A DNA stretch of 64,000 bases from contig NW_005196755.1 in the NCBI RefSeq assembly GCF_000372725.1, forward strand, positions 40,035 to 104,034, read 5' to 3'. The position numbers were made by a program, and so were the translations under genes. A model generated the notes under the pieces. That model had not been told where the DNA came from and did not search any database. It was given only the letters and a program-made list of their open reading frames with translations. Position 1 is the stretch's first letter. Each line of letters begins with the position of its first letter. Positions 9,849 to 20,116 of this stretch are shown piece by piece. Origin of the DNA: Emiliania huxleyi CCMP1516 (Eukaryota; Haptophyta; Isochrysidales; Noelaerhabdaceae).

Positions 9849-10611
9849 TCGGTACGCTACGGGCGAGGGGGTGCGTATGTACAGCGCGCGGTGTGGGACT
9901 CGCGTGGAGGCCGTGATCCGTGAAAAAGAGTCTCGGCGGAAGAGGTAATCCTCGCCATTTCCGTGCGAGGCGCGCCCCGTGTCTTTTATGAGATCAAATG
10001 AACGTCTTTACACACTCATCGGGCGGCACCGCTCACTGCAGAGCGCCGCCCTCTCGCGGCTCTCGAGAGCGAGTTTTCGCCAGACTGCTGCTGCTGCAGC
10101 TGCTGCTGCTGCTGGTGCTGCTGGTGCTGGTGCAGAAATGATATGCTGCTGCTGGTGCGGCGCGGCTCTACGACTCGAGTCGACGCGCGCGTCGCGGGCA
10201 TCTGACGCGGCGGGCGGCGTCGCGGGCGGCAGCGATCGCGGCTCGACGGTGGAGGTGGAGGCTGGTGGTTGTGGTGGACCTTTGAGTTAAGGTAAGGTAA
10301 GGTAAACGTCTCCACACACACAAAGTGGTGGGGCAAGGGGGGGCGACCCTCGCATCTCCACGCCCGGGACACGGGCAGGAGCCCCACGGCATTCAAAGTG
10401 CAAGCACCGGCCCGGTGCCGTGGGTGAGCAACCTGCACCCCACTCCTACTCCTATAACACAACCCCCACAGCGTGGTCGTCTACGTGTTCAGAAACACCA
10501 GGCAGCGAGGCGAGGGTGAAGGGGTAAGGGGCTGTGTGGGGCTATCTGTGACCATCTAGCCTGGGGGGTAGCAGGAGGGGGGGGCAGAGGGTAAGATATG
10601 GGTGAGGCCAG
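9849..10611. other. Intergenic, with CTG tract and GGTAA repeats
   Basis: Contains an imperfect CTG/GCTGCTGGTG tract (10086-10160) and a short GGTAAGGTAAGGTAA run (10288-10305). Open frames here on the minus strand read as poly-Gln and are likely repeat artefacts. Confidence 0.4.
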
Positions 10612-11460
10612 CTACAAGTCGGACGCCCTCCCGTCGTCGGAATAATCCTCGGAGCGGTCGGCGTCCTCGTCGTCGTCCTCGGTCTGCATCGCGTCGCCAG
10701 CCGTGAACCTGAACACGGCGTCGGCCGGCGCCGAGGCGCCGGCGGCCGTCATCAGGTGCATGACTATGCGGTCGCGGTATGCCGCATCGATCTCTCCGTG
10801 CTCGGCCAGCTCGTTCGCGAGCCAGTCCGAGGCGACGGTCGTCGCCACGGTCCCCTGGGGAACTGTGGCGTACACCTTGCTGGGGCCGCGTCGATACCCG
10901 TCGTCCCTCTCCGGGGGCAGCGAGTATTCGACCCCCATTTTGGACCCGGCCTGGCTGCGCGCCTGCGCAGCTGCAGACCGCAGCCCGGCCATCACGTACT
11001 GGATGTTCTCGCGCAGCTGCGCCCGCGGGGCCTCCGCGCGCTCGGCCTCGCTCGCGGCGCGCTCGCCAGCCTCCGTCGCCCGGCGCGCCTTCTGCCGGTC
11101 CTTCTTGGCCTTGCGTGCCGCGGCTCGAGCCGCGAGCTGCTCCTTGGTGGGCTCCTTCTTCTTCGGCGCGGTGCGCTCGATGTACGAGCGCTCCGCCGCC
11201 TGCACCGACTCGCGGTCGCCCGCGGCCTTCTCGTGCTTCAGGTCGACCTCGATGGTCGCGTAGCCAGGCCTTATCAGCCTGACCTGTGACGCACCTGCGA
11301 GCCTTGCGACCATCACCGCGTCCTGCAGTTGCGCGCGATCGTAGCTATTCCAGGGTCCGCTGCGCATCCCCGGCGGCACGACGGTGGCCGGCGCTTGCGC
11401 ACCAGCCCCGTCCGCCACCGGGTCCGCGGCCGCGGTCCCTGTCATAGCTACGCGCGCCAT
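10612..11460 (-). CDS. Intronless protein with Lys/Arg-rich coil and acidic tail, unknown
   Basis: A single uninterrupted frame of 282 residues starting MARVAMTGTAAADPVADGAG. Visible parts: a possible small fold (YDRAQLQDAVMVARLAGASQ, IEVDLKHEKAAG), a basic coiled coil of KKK/RAAARKAKKDRQKARR type, a segment with SKMGVEYSLPPERDDGYRRG, and an acidic C-terminus (TEDDDEDADRSEDYSDDG). Absence of introns is unlike its neighbours and would fit a retrocopy or a mobile-element gene, but no family is recognised. Confidence 0.6.
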   Translation of the reverse strand: MARVAMTGTAAADPVADGAGAQAPATVVPPGMRSGPWNSYDRAQLQDAVMVARLAGASQVRLIRPGYATIEVDLKHEKAAGDRESVQAAERSYIERTAPKKKEPTKEQLAARAAARKAKKDRQKARRATEAGERAASEAERAEAPRAQLRENIQYVMAGLRSAAAQARSQAGSKMGVEYSLPPERDDGYRRGPSKVYATVPQGTVATTVASDWLANELAEHGEIDAAYRDRIVMHLMTAAGASAPADAVFRFTAGDAMQTEDDDEDADRSEDYSDDGRASDL

Positions 11461-12652
11461 GGAGAACGGCGGGCACTTAGAGTTTATTTAATGGTCGAGT
11501 ACGAGGATCGGGGGGTCAACCGGGAGGCAGGGGGTCAACCAGGCGACGGAGGACCGTGGGCCATCGCGGGGACCGTTCGCCCGGAGGCGTACTGGGCTGA
11601 TCCGGATGGTCTTCACGCCGGTGGGTGGCACCGAGGCGTCTGGGACGCTCCACTCTACCTTAGCTCCTGAGGGGCGCGTGGTTTTAACCACGAAGAAAGT
11701 ATGACTACAGCCCACCACAGACACCCTCCCCACTCCTCACGTGTGCACACACCCTCACCCTCTCCCCTCTCCTCTCTCTCTCTCTCTCTCCTCTCTCTCC
11801 TCTCCTTGTCTAGGTTTATCCTGCGGCAAGACGGACGTGTTCCTTGACAATCAAAATCTACCTCAGAATTTGCGGCCGCCCCTCGAAATTTGCTGATCAA
11901 AATTTGGGGTGGCCCGGATCGAAAGAAACCTGTGCGCTGTGGTTTGGCCCCAACGCCGAACCCGCCGACCTTCGGGAGGCAGCGAGTAGGCGACCTGAAT
12001 ATTGGACACCGTTGGGTTGCGCGCCGACCGTTGGGTGGCGCTCTCGATACCGTTGCGTCAACCTCGACATCGCTGTCGCCCTCCCCGTCCCCGCCGTCGC
12101 CCGTGCCTCGGTTCGCGTCATCAGTAGCGTCTCCGTTGACTGCTCCGTTGCCCCCTCGTGCTCCGCCGTCGCCCTCTCTGCTCGGGCCGTTCGCGATTTC
12201 GCTCCTCCTGCGTGTCGCCCCTCCGTCTCCTCCCCTGCCTTCGTCGTCATCGTCGCTGTCGCGAAAGCCCTCCGGTCCCTCGATTCCCTCGTCTATCCCC
12301 TCCGCCGACCTCCGCACGCCCGCACGCGCGGGTTGCACGTTCTATACGAGCATATCATGCGGCAAAAAACACAATAGACGAACGCGCACGGGTGCTCGTC
12401 AGCACCCGCTGCAGCCGAGAAATTACACAGCCCGCAACCGGATCCGCTCCGACGCATTGGCTTTTGTAATTAGGTTACGCCACAGATGACGGCTCAAGAT
12501 GATCGTCTCGGTGAGTTGAGAGAGAGAGAGATTTTTAGGTTGTTTGTTGTGAGTTGTGCGAACGGTAACCGGACAAAAGCGCTCTCGCCACCGCAGCGTG
12601 GAGGAGCCCTCGCGCCACCATCGCCGCGAGCGACACGGCTGTTCTCGCTCTC
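11461..12652. other. Intergenic or element-derived sequence
   Basis: Includes a CT-rich microsatellite (11756-11810), a lower-GC patch with related CAAAATCTACCTC / CAAAATTTGGGG words (11849-11915), and an open minus-strand frame (11655-12338) rich in Asp/Gly/Arg with no recognisable fold. The open frame might belong with the intronless gene downstream of it, but I cannot support that. Confidence 0.35.
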
Positions 12653-13180
12653 TCAGCCGATGTGCAGCCCGGAAGCCGCCGCCTCTGCTGGCGCCCTGTA
12701 GAGCATCCACACTCCCAGAGTGACGACCAAACCACCGCTGCAGTGCCAGAGCGTGTGCCAGAAGACCCAGCCACTCGGATCTGGTAACAGCTTAGCGTCT
12801 CGCCCCTTGACGAAGCAGCCGAGCGGCACCAGCGCCAGCAGGAAGAAGGACGGATCCAGCCGAGCTCCGAAGAGGAGTGAGCATCTGAGCAGCATGAGCG
12901 TCGCCCAACAGCGGTCGAGGCCGTGGAAGGCGCTGTCGTGACTGATGTGCACGTAGTCGGCCATGCAAGACAAGAAGGCCGTCGTCAGCCACAGCGCTGG
13001 CTCGAGCACGCCCGGCGCTACAAGGGCCGGCAGCGCGTAGCATGCGCCAGAGAGGCCTGCGGCAGGGCTGCGGCAGGCCGACCCTTCCCACGGCATATTC
13101 GGCGAGCGGAAGCGGTTGATTGTCATCGCGTGCTCCTTCAGCAGTGACGCGGCGCGCGCCTGCAGCAGCTTCGCGCCCAT
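12653..13180 (-). CDS. Multi-pass membrane protein, unknown (ceramidase-like His pattern)
   Basis: Single-exon frame of 175 residues from the Met at 13180 (MGAKLLQARAASLLKEHAMT). It has about four hydrophobic segments (around LPALVAPGVLEPALWLTTAF, ATLMLLRCSLLFG, FFLLALVPLG, GGLVVTLGVWMLY) and conserved-looking His/Asp motifs between them: MADYVHISHDSAFHGLDRCW and FWHTLWHCSGG. His/Asp residues at membrane edges recall the CREST hydrolase fold (alkaline ceramidase, Per1), but the match is by pattern only. An upstream in-frame Met at 13327 would add a basic extension. Confidence 0.6.
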   Translation of the reverse strand: MGAKLLQARAASLLKEHAMTINRFRSPNMPWEGSACRSPAAGLSGACYALPALVAPGVLEPALWLTTAFLSCMADYVHISHDSAFHGLDRCWATLMLLRCSLLFGARLDPSFFLLALVPLGCFVKGRDAKLLPDPSGWVFWHTLWHCSGGLVVTLGVWMLYRAPAEAAASGLHIG

Positions 13181-14376
13181 TGTGCCCGGGGCGATCCAAG
13201 GCGGCCGGCCCGTCCACCACCTTGGCGGATAATTCGTAAGAGAGGGGCACACACAAGGTTCATTTTTCTTCTCTTCATGTCGCCCTCGCCGCCGCCCTCG
13301 CCGCCGGCCTTGCCGCCCTTGCCACACTTGCCGCCCTCGCCGCCGCCTCCCTCGGCATCGCCATCTCTGCCACCTCCACTCGCCCCTCCCTCCGCCTCGC
13401 CGTCGCTGCGGCCCGCATCGCCCACCGGATGCGGCAACGCCAACGGAACTGTCCTCGCCGCAGTAGTGCGGAGATCGAGTGCTCCGCCCCGGGCCGCCGC
13501 CTGACTCAGGAGGGGGTCGCGCCGCAGCCGGAAACGGCGGAGGCCGTCGTCAATGGCTTCATCGCGCGGCAGAAGGAGCTGGTCGCCGTGCTCCTGCGGC
13601 GCGCAAACCTCGAGGAGAAGGTCATCAAGGCGATGCTCGAGCTCGGGCAGGACTTTCGGCTGCCGGCAGCCACTCGTCCTCGTGTAAGGCGAACGAGCGT
13701 CAAATGGCATGTTCCCGCCTTGTAGTCCCCTCCGAGCAGCGCATCCTCTCTCTCCCCCGCCGCCGAGCGTCGGACGGTGCTCTCGAGCGCCGCCGCCTCG
13801 CCGGCCGCGGCTCCGCTCTCGAGCTGCCTCTCACCTCTTGTCAGGCGGAGAGACCAGAGCACACGTGTGTCGTGTGTGGATCTCTGCGTGCTTCTCGCCG
13901 CCTCGCCGCCCGTCCCCGCCCGCCAAGTTGATGGCGGGCAAGTGATCGACGACCACATGCAATCTCCCCCCACGGCCGTTTTTTGTCGACGCGCCGGGAA
14001 CGTGGGCTACGTGTAGTAATTCGTCCTACTCTCTCGTCAACGCTGGCGCCGCGTAGGTAGATAAGGTCTACTCGCGTTGATCACTTAGACCGCGTAAAGC
14101 ACCCCAGCCTTGGCTAGCCAGGTTTAGACCCGCAAAGAACTTGGACTACTACACCCAACCAGTGCCGGATCGCGCAGCCTCGGGCGAGCTCGGGCCGCGC
14201 CGCGCGCGATCTCCCAGGCGATACTCGCGCTATCTCGGGCGATCTCAGCTGAGCTCTCAAGGCGCTCGGCGGGTGCGTAGCGCTTGCGCCACTCGGGATA
14301 GCGCCCAAATATCGCCCGAATCAAGGGCGCTGCCGGGCGCCGCCGGGCGCCGCCGCCCCACAAGCACAGCAGTGTT
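13181..14376. other. Mostly non-coding; possible plus-strand exons
   Basis: A plus-strand frame at 13509-13725 encodes a plausible helix (PETAEAVVNGFIARQKELVA, then LEEKVIKAMLELGQDF) ending at a TAG at 13723-13725, with a Pro-rich frame just upstream (13277-13505). The length and helical content suggest a small gene, but no start or family is clear. From 13990 to 14370 the sequence is rich in GATCTC/GGCGAT words without coding signal. Confidence 0.3.
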
Positions 14377-15557
14377 TCACGGCCCCAAGCCGAGCCGAGC
14401 CATCGTGGCCGCCATCGCCGCCGGGGAGCTGAGCAGCGGCGGCGCCACCCCGCTGTCCTCGCTCGCAGCCGTCGAGGCGGCCGCATACACGACGAGCCCC
14501 TCAAACGGCGGGTGCATCCCTTGCGGGCAGCCCTGCTTGAGCTGCCGCTCCACGAGGGCGACGTGCTCGGTGAGCCCCTGCCCGCACATGACGGCCACGG
14601 CGGCAAGCCCGTAGTCGGCGAGCTCTTCGATGAAGACGCCGATCCGAATCGGCGCGTGCTCCAGCGCCTTGGGAGACGCGTGGCCATTCGGCGGCCTGTC
14701 ACAGATGTCGGCGTTCCGGTTGTCCACCATCTGGAAGTCCATGCACTGCACCTCGTCAGACAGGCCGTAGACGAGGGTCAGCATCAGGCACTGTCCTCCC
14801 TGAAACGGAAACGGAACCAGCGACGCTCGCACCTCCACCCGCTTCCTCTCGCCCTCTTGCAGCGCCGCCGCGACGTGCTCGGCGGCGGCCCGGAAGCGGG
14901 TCGGCCCATAGATCATGCTTGCTCTTTGCCAGTCGATCCACCCCGTGGAGCAGTGCGAGCGACTCTGCCGGGTACATGCTGCGCGCGAGAGGATACTCGC
15001 GGATCTGCTGCCGCAACTCGGCCGCCGCCTCTCGTCGCCCGAGCGCCTCGAGCGCCTTCACAACGCGGTGGTGGCCCTTGAGATACTCTGGGTTCGCGTC
15101 GGCCGCGCGCCGCGCGCTGCGCAGCGCCCTGTCTGGGGCGCCCGCCAAGAGCAGCGCCTGTGCGCGATTCGCCCACGCGACGGCGGCACCCTTGTTTGGG
15201 AACTTGGCCGTCCACGAGCCGCCGTCAGGAAGCTGCATGTCTCGTTGCGTATGCTGCACAGGAAGACGCTCGACCAAGGACGTCCACAGCAGGTCTTCGT
15301 TCTCGACAAACTGGCGCTGCGCGGATCCCTCGGGCCAGGCCTCGAGGGCAGAGATGAAGGCGTGGATGGCCCCACCCTCGAGAGGTCCCATGGCGAGTAA
15401 CGCCGCATCGCGGTAGAGCTTCGCAGCGCCCAGGTGGTCGCCCTCCTTGAGCCGCTTGTTGGCCCTCCTCCTTGGGCTGCTCCCACGCTGCGTCGAGCTC
15501 GAGCGCGAGATGGTCAGCCGTGCTGAAATCCTTCCAGCGACTCGCGCCGTGCATCAT
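14377..15557 (-). CDS. TPR-repeat protein with conserved C-terminal domain, two frameshifts
   Basis: Reads from MMHGASRWKDFSTADHLALE (Met at 15557) through tetratricopeptide helices (KRLKEGDHLGAAKLYRDAAL; AVAWANRAQALLLAGAPDRA; EYLKGHHRVVKALEALGRRE) to a C-terminal domain of about 180 residues (VRASLVPFPFQGGQCLMLTL, FQMVDNRNADICDRPPNGHA, VFIEELADYGLAAVAVMCGQ). The TPR part suggests a protein-interaction scaffold; the C-terminal domain is not recognised. Two single-base frame shifts break the frame, one near a GGG run at about 15463 and one near 14930, and no splice signals explain them. Good coding quality on both sides argues for assembly errors more than for an old pseudogene. Confidence 0.65.
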
Positions 15558-15781
15558 GCCGCGGAAGTCTGGCACAGGAGCCCGCGTTATGCACAAGACC
15601 GGTGTCGAAGCGCGGCAGACGGCACAGCCCTCTTGCGCGCGGGGGCGGCGGCCGACGGAGTTTTCTTCTTTATATATCCAAAAGGAACCCCGGCCTAACT
15701 TGCGAACTTTTTCTTTTTTTCGCGAGCTCTCCCGCCTCGCGGGGGCCAGGTGTGTGTCCCGCTGGTACACCTCGTTCTCCC
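15558..15781. promoter_or_regulatory. Divergent intergenic promoter region
   Basis: 224 bp separate the start of the minus-strand TPR gene from the start of the plus-strand PLP enzyme. A TATA-like TTTATATATCC lies at 15670-15680, about 110 bp before the plus-strand ATG, in a locally AT-richer patch. Core promoter use in this lineage is unknown to me, so this is only a candidate. Confidence 0.35.
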
Positions 15782-17486
15782 ATGACCCCGCCTCCCGTCT
15801 CGTACGTCGACCGCCTGGGCACGACCTACCCGCTCAACTCGCCTCGCTGGTGCGCCGACGCCGCCGAAGCCGACGGCTCTCCCATGCCGCTCATGCTCAC
15901 CGATCGCACGGGAGGCATCACCCGCAGCCAGATAGACGCCTCTGTGCGCTCCCTCTGGCGGTACTCCGCGTCCTTCCCGCTGGAGTGCGCCTCTCCCATC
16001 TCGCTCGGCGAGGGCTGCACGCCGCTCGTCCGCCGCCCCTTCGGATCCGGCGGCGGCGAGGTCGAGACCCAGCGTGCGCTTGGTCGAGGGGCGGGAAGGT
16101 GCGCCTCGTCACGGCGCACGCGGTGAACAGGTCCACTTCAAGTGCGAGTGGTTCAACCCGACGTGCTCGTTTAAGGACCGCGGCGCCAGCGTGATGCTCT
16201 CCCTCCTCAGGCAGCAGGGCGTCACGCACGTGCTGGAGGACTCGAGCGGCAACGGCGGTGTCCAGGAAGTGTCTAGGAGGTGTCTAGGAAGTGTCTAGGT
16301 GCTGGAGGACTCGAGCGGCAACGGCGGTGCCGCGGTCGCGTGCTACGCCACCGCCGGCGGGCTCGGCGCAACCATCATGGCGCCGTCGTCGACGAGTCCG
16401 GCGAAGACGGTGGCGATGCGAGCGTACGGCGCCGAGGTCGAGCTCATCCCGGGCTCGCGCCAGGCGACCGCCGACGCCGCGGTGGCGGCGCACGGCCGCG
16501 AAGGGCGGGGCGGCGGCAGCGTCTTTTACGCGAGCCACGCGTGGCACCCGTTCTTCCTGCAGGGCACGAAGACGCTTGCCTACGAGCTCTGGGAGGATCT
16601 CGGCTTCCGCGCGCCCGACAACGTCATCCTCCCGACCGGCTCGTCGAGCTGTGAACAGCGTCTCTTCACACCTCTAGCTGTGAATAGGTCATCATCCCGA
16701 CCGGCGGCGGATCGAACGTCATGGGGTGCGACATCGGGTTTGGGGAGCTGCTCGCCGCGGGCGAGATCTCGAGGCGGCCTCGCCTCTTTTGCGCCCAGCC
16801 GCTGGCTTGCTCGCCGATTTGCACCGCCTTCCTCGAGGAGAGCGGCCGCAGCGACGGCAAGCCGACCCCCGAGGAGTGGAACGCGCCTGTCGCCACCATC
16901 GCCGAGGGGGCGTCCATCGCTCGGCCGGTGAAGAAGAGAAGAGAAGAGAAGAGAAGAGACGAGAAGTGACGAGACGAGGAGGGAAGAGTCGAGGTGGCGT
17001 CCATCGCTCGGCCGGTGCGAGATGAGGGGAGATGAGGGGAGATGCGGGGAGATGAGGGGAGATGTGGCATCCATCGCTCGGCCGGTGCGGCTGCGCGAGC
17101 CGTGCGACGCTAGTTAGTATCCCATCATGAGTCATTATTACATGAGTTGTAGGTGCGGCTGCGCGAGACGTGCGACGCGCTGCGGCGCAGCGGCGGAGGG
17201 GCGGTGCGAGTGGCGGAGGGGGCGATCAAGGCAGCGACGCTCGAGCTCGCGAGGAGCGGGCTGTACGTCGAGCCGACTTGCGCGCAGGCCGCCGCCGCCT
17301 ACCACGAGCTTCTCGCCTCGGGCGCCATCCAGCCGGCCGAGGTGGCGGTGGTGCTGCTCACCGGGACGGGTCTAGGAAGCGTCTCGGAAGTGTCTAGGAA
17401 GCGTCTAGGTGACGGTGGTCGTGCTCACCGGGACGGGCGTCAAGGCGACGCCGCGCGTGGCCGAGATCCTCGGGGTCGAGCTGTGA
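15782..17486 (+). CDS. Threonine-synthase-like PLP-dependent enzyme
   Basis: Fold-type II PLP enzyme of the threonine synthase family, which converts phosphohomoserine to threonine. Six exons, all joined in phase 0 with GT-AG introns, give 402 residues: 15782-16060, 16131-16229, 16299-16622, 16688-16927, 17153-17341, 17409-17486. Motifs in order: zinc-less N-terminal lid, SLGEGCTPLV, the PLP lysine in PTCSFKDRGASVM, DSSGNGGAAVACYA, MRAYGAEVELIPGSR, FYASHAWHPFFLQGTKTLAY, the phosphate-cradle glycines IPTGGGSNVMGCDIGFGEL, and TVVVLTGTGVK. The family also holds threonine-synthase-like lyases, so substrate is inferred. Length fits the shorter archaeal/plant-like type. Introns 2, 3, 4 and 5 carry clear exon duplications; the second spliced version restores DSSGNGGAA. 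Confidence 0.88.
16928..17152 (+). repeat. Intron with threefold exon duplication and GGGGAGATGA repeats
   Basis: Intron 4 of the PLP enzyme. The exon-end word ATCGCTCGGCCGGTG occurs three times (about 16915, 17002 and 17083), separated by GAAGAGAAGA and GGGGAGATGAG tandem repeats, and the following exon start GTGCGGCTGCGCGAG occurs twice (17086 and 17153). This looks like repeated rounds of local duplication at one splice junction. Confidence 0.85.
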
Positions 17487-20116
17487 GGCGGCCCGGCCAC
17501 AGGCGGCGCCAGACAATCGCCAGAGGTGAGCGGCACAGAGCGGACGCGCGGGCGGGCGGGGCCGCCCTAGGTGAGAGCGTGCGTGCGGCGTATGGGCGGT
17601 CTGCGCCCGGTGCGCGGTGCCAGTGCCACACAAACTCAGAGCCCCGGCGCTTTGGGGGACACGCTTCGAAGTTCCGGTTCCCTACCGCATGCTAACGGTA
17701 GAGTACAGCATCGGCCCGGAGGGCCGGGTGCGCAGGTAAGCCGTAGAGGTAGGGCTGGCCTGGGGGGCCTCAGGTAAAGGTAAACCTGTCTCAGACCGCC
17801 GGAGGTAGAGGTAAACGGAGCCCACGTGAGGGGAGGTAAAAACGTACACCGTGGCGGGCCCCCCGCGAGGGCTCGAGGTGGGACGACGCAAGGCCGCGAG
17901 AGCGCTTCGCCAGCGGCGCGCCTGCCCGGCCATGGACCAGGCTTCACCGCCGCTTGCCGACGGCTGATCGCATCGCCTACCGCATCGCGAATGACCAGTG
18001 CCGCGACCACGTGACCTTGCACTGCCCGCCTGCTGACCCGGTGCAAACTGCAAAGAATCTGCGTCTCAGCTCTTCGGCGCCCGCATTGATTGTGCATGAT
18101 TACTCAAGTGGCTCGAATTGGCAATTGGTCGCAAATGGTGGGCACGCTCGCAGCGCGGGGCGAGCCTGGCGGCGCCCATTTTGTGAAATGTCGGCCACTC
18201 ACCTAAGCGGCTCTCAGAAACACTCGTGCGGCTGCGCATTTTATTTTCTCGGCGAGTAAGAATCGCAGATGATGTTGTATCGAGATCTCAACATCTCTCG
18301 AGGCGAGATCACGCACAGGTAAATCACGGCTACGTCGCTCAGAGGTAGAGGTAAAGGGCCCACGGCTGCGCCCAGAGGTAAAGGTAAGAGGGCCGCAGTA
18401 CGGCAGGCCCTTGCGGCAAATGGGCCCGACTCGACGCACTCGTCAAAGGGCCACGCCGACGTCACCGCGAATCTCGGGCCCGCCGAAATGGCCGACTTTA
18501 ATCTGGGGGTCGCCAACCTCGCGCTTGCACTTCGGCTGATCCGAAGCCACTGCCCCGCATGAGGGGCTGCTGGCTGCTGCAGCGCCGGTCCGGGAGCCAG
18601 AGCGTATAGCTGTTATAGTCCAAAGTAAAACAGTCAACCGAGATGTCACGCCACACGCTCTAACGAAAGTGGACAAACAACAACAACTGGGGGCGGACAC
18701 ACCATGCGAGACAGCTGCGAGTGAGCACATGCAGCGCGTGTTTTTGGCGAGTGACGTTGTGTGTGCACACAGTCAACAACGCCGCCTCTAATCACACTTG
18801 CCCCCGCGCTTCTCCTCGAATCACTACGCGGTCCTTCTCGCCAGCTCGTGGGGCGTGCCGTCGGGTACGATATAAAGAAGGCTTCCGATCTCCCCTTAGC
18901 ACAAAATAGGCAGCATCTTGCAGATGCCTGCCGCAGTAGCCTCGATGAGCCCCGGCGGGGAGGGTGGTGGCGAGGGCGGCGAGGGCGGCGAGGGTGGCGA
19001 GGGCGGCGACGGGAACGGCGGGGGGAACAGATTTTCGAAGAAATCGTTCCAGTCGCGACTGCGTGCATCGTTGAAGACGCTGCCGTCGCCGATCGCACGC
19101 TCCTCCGTCGACAGCCCACTCTTCGCAACGGTGCCGGAGAATACGAGCATGGCCAGAACGATCGCTCTGGCCGCGACTCGGATCCGGCGCGAGTCGTTGC
19201 CGTCGCCGGCGTCGCCGGCGGCCCGGACCCACCGGACTCCGGGTTCCGTTCACGAAAAAAAATGCTAACAGTGGCGAAATCAGACTTACTTTATGGCCCT
19301 CTCCCTGCGAACGCGCACCCCCCCCTAGGGGTCAGGGCTCTCTAGCCCGTAGCCCGATCCCGATCATCCGGCCCGCTGGGTGCGCTTCTCCGGGTGGTTC
19401 CGTTCACGAAGACGTTCGTGTGAATTCGTTCGTGTCCGAATCTGTTTCCTATCAGACGTCTTGCTGCTTGCTCCATCGTATGTGAATGTCGTGGTACGAT
19501 TTGCGTTTTCCGGGTTCCGGTCGGCGGTCGTTTCCGATTCGTTTCCCCCCTGAGAACGCTGAACGGACCAAACACCTATATCTTTGCCCTCTCCTTTGTA
19601 CAATCGCATCCTAACAAAACCGCGGCAGATCACCACACGGACACGCGCGCCGCTGTTGTTCTCGAAAAAAAATGTTCCAGTCTTAGCAATCAAAAGGGAG
19701 CACATCAGACACGACTCAGCAAGTGCGCCTCGGGCTTCGCCGCGGCGGCTCCGCAAGCGGCGAGAGGGAGGGCCGCGCTCTTTGCAGTGAGCCCCGGCAG
19801 GTCGGCTATCCATCCAGCGGGCCTCGGAGGACTGGACTCGTAATTCGCGAAGTTCCATTAGAGTAGGTCCCAGGGCGCCGCCGATGATATCGCCGCATTC
19901 AACAACTTGAAAAGAAATGCGCCGGGTGGAGTGCACGACGCTTCACCTCTCCACGCGCTCTGTGTCTCGCTCTCCTTCTCCATCGGGGCGCCCCGTCTAC
20001 TCGGAGCTAATACACACCAGACTCGAACACCACCACGGTGAGTTCCGCCGAGTTTCGAGCCGAGATCGGCCGAGATCGTCCGAGGGGCTGCGTCCACTTC
20101 GCCAACAGGGCGCGAT
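17487..20116. other. Long interval with AGGTARAGGTAA motifs and a possible small secreted protein
   Basis: The left half has several AGGTAAAGGTAA / AGGTAGAGGTAA words (17735-17845 and 18343-18390). On the minus strand, 18896-19150 encodes a possible 84-residue product whose upstream frame gives a hydrophobic segment (RAIVLAMLVFSGTVAKSG), followed by SRDWNDFFENLFPPP and a Pro/Ser run; this may be a small secreted protein but has no family. Around 19250-19430 the word GTTCCGTTCACGAA appears twice. No larger gene is supported. Confidence 0.35.
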
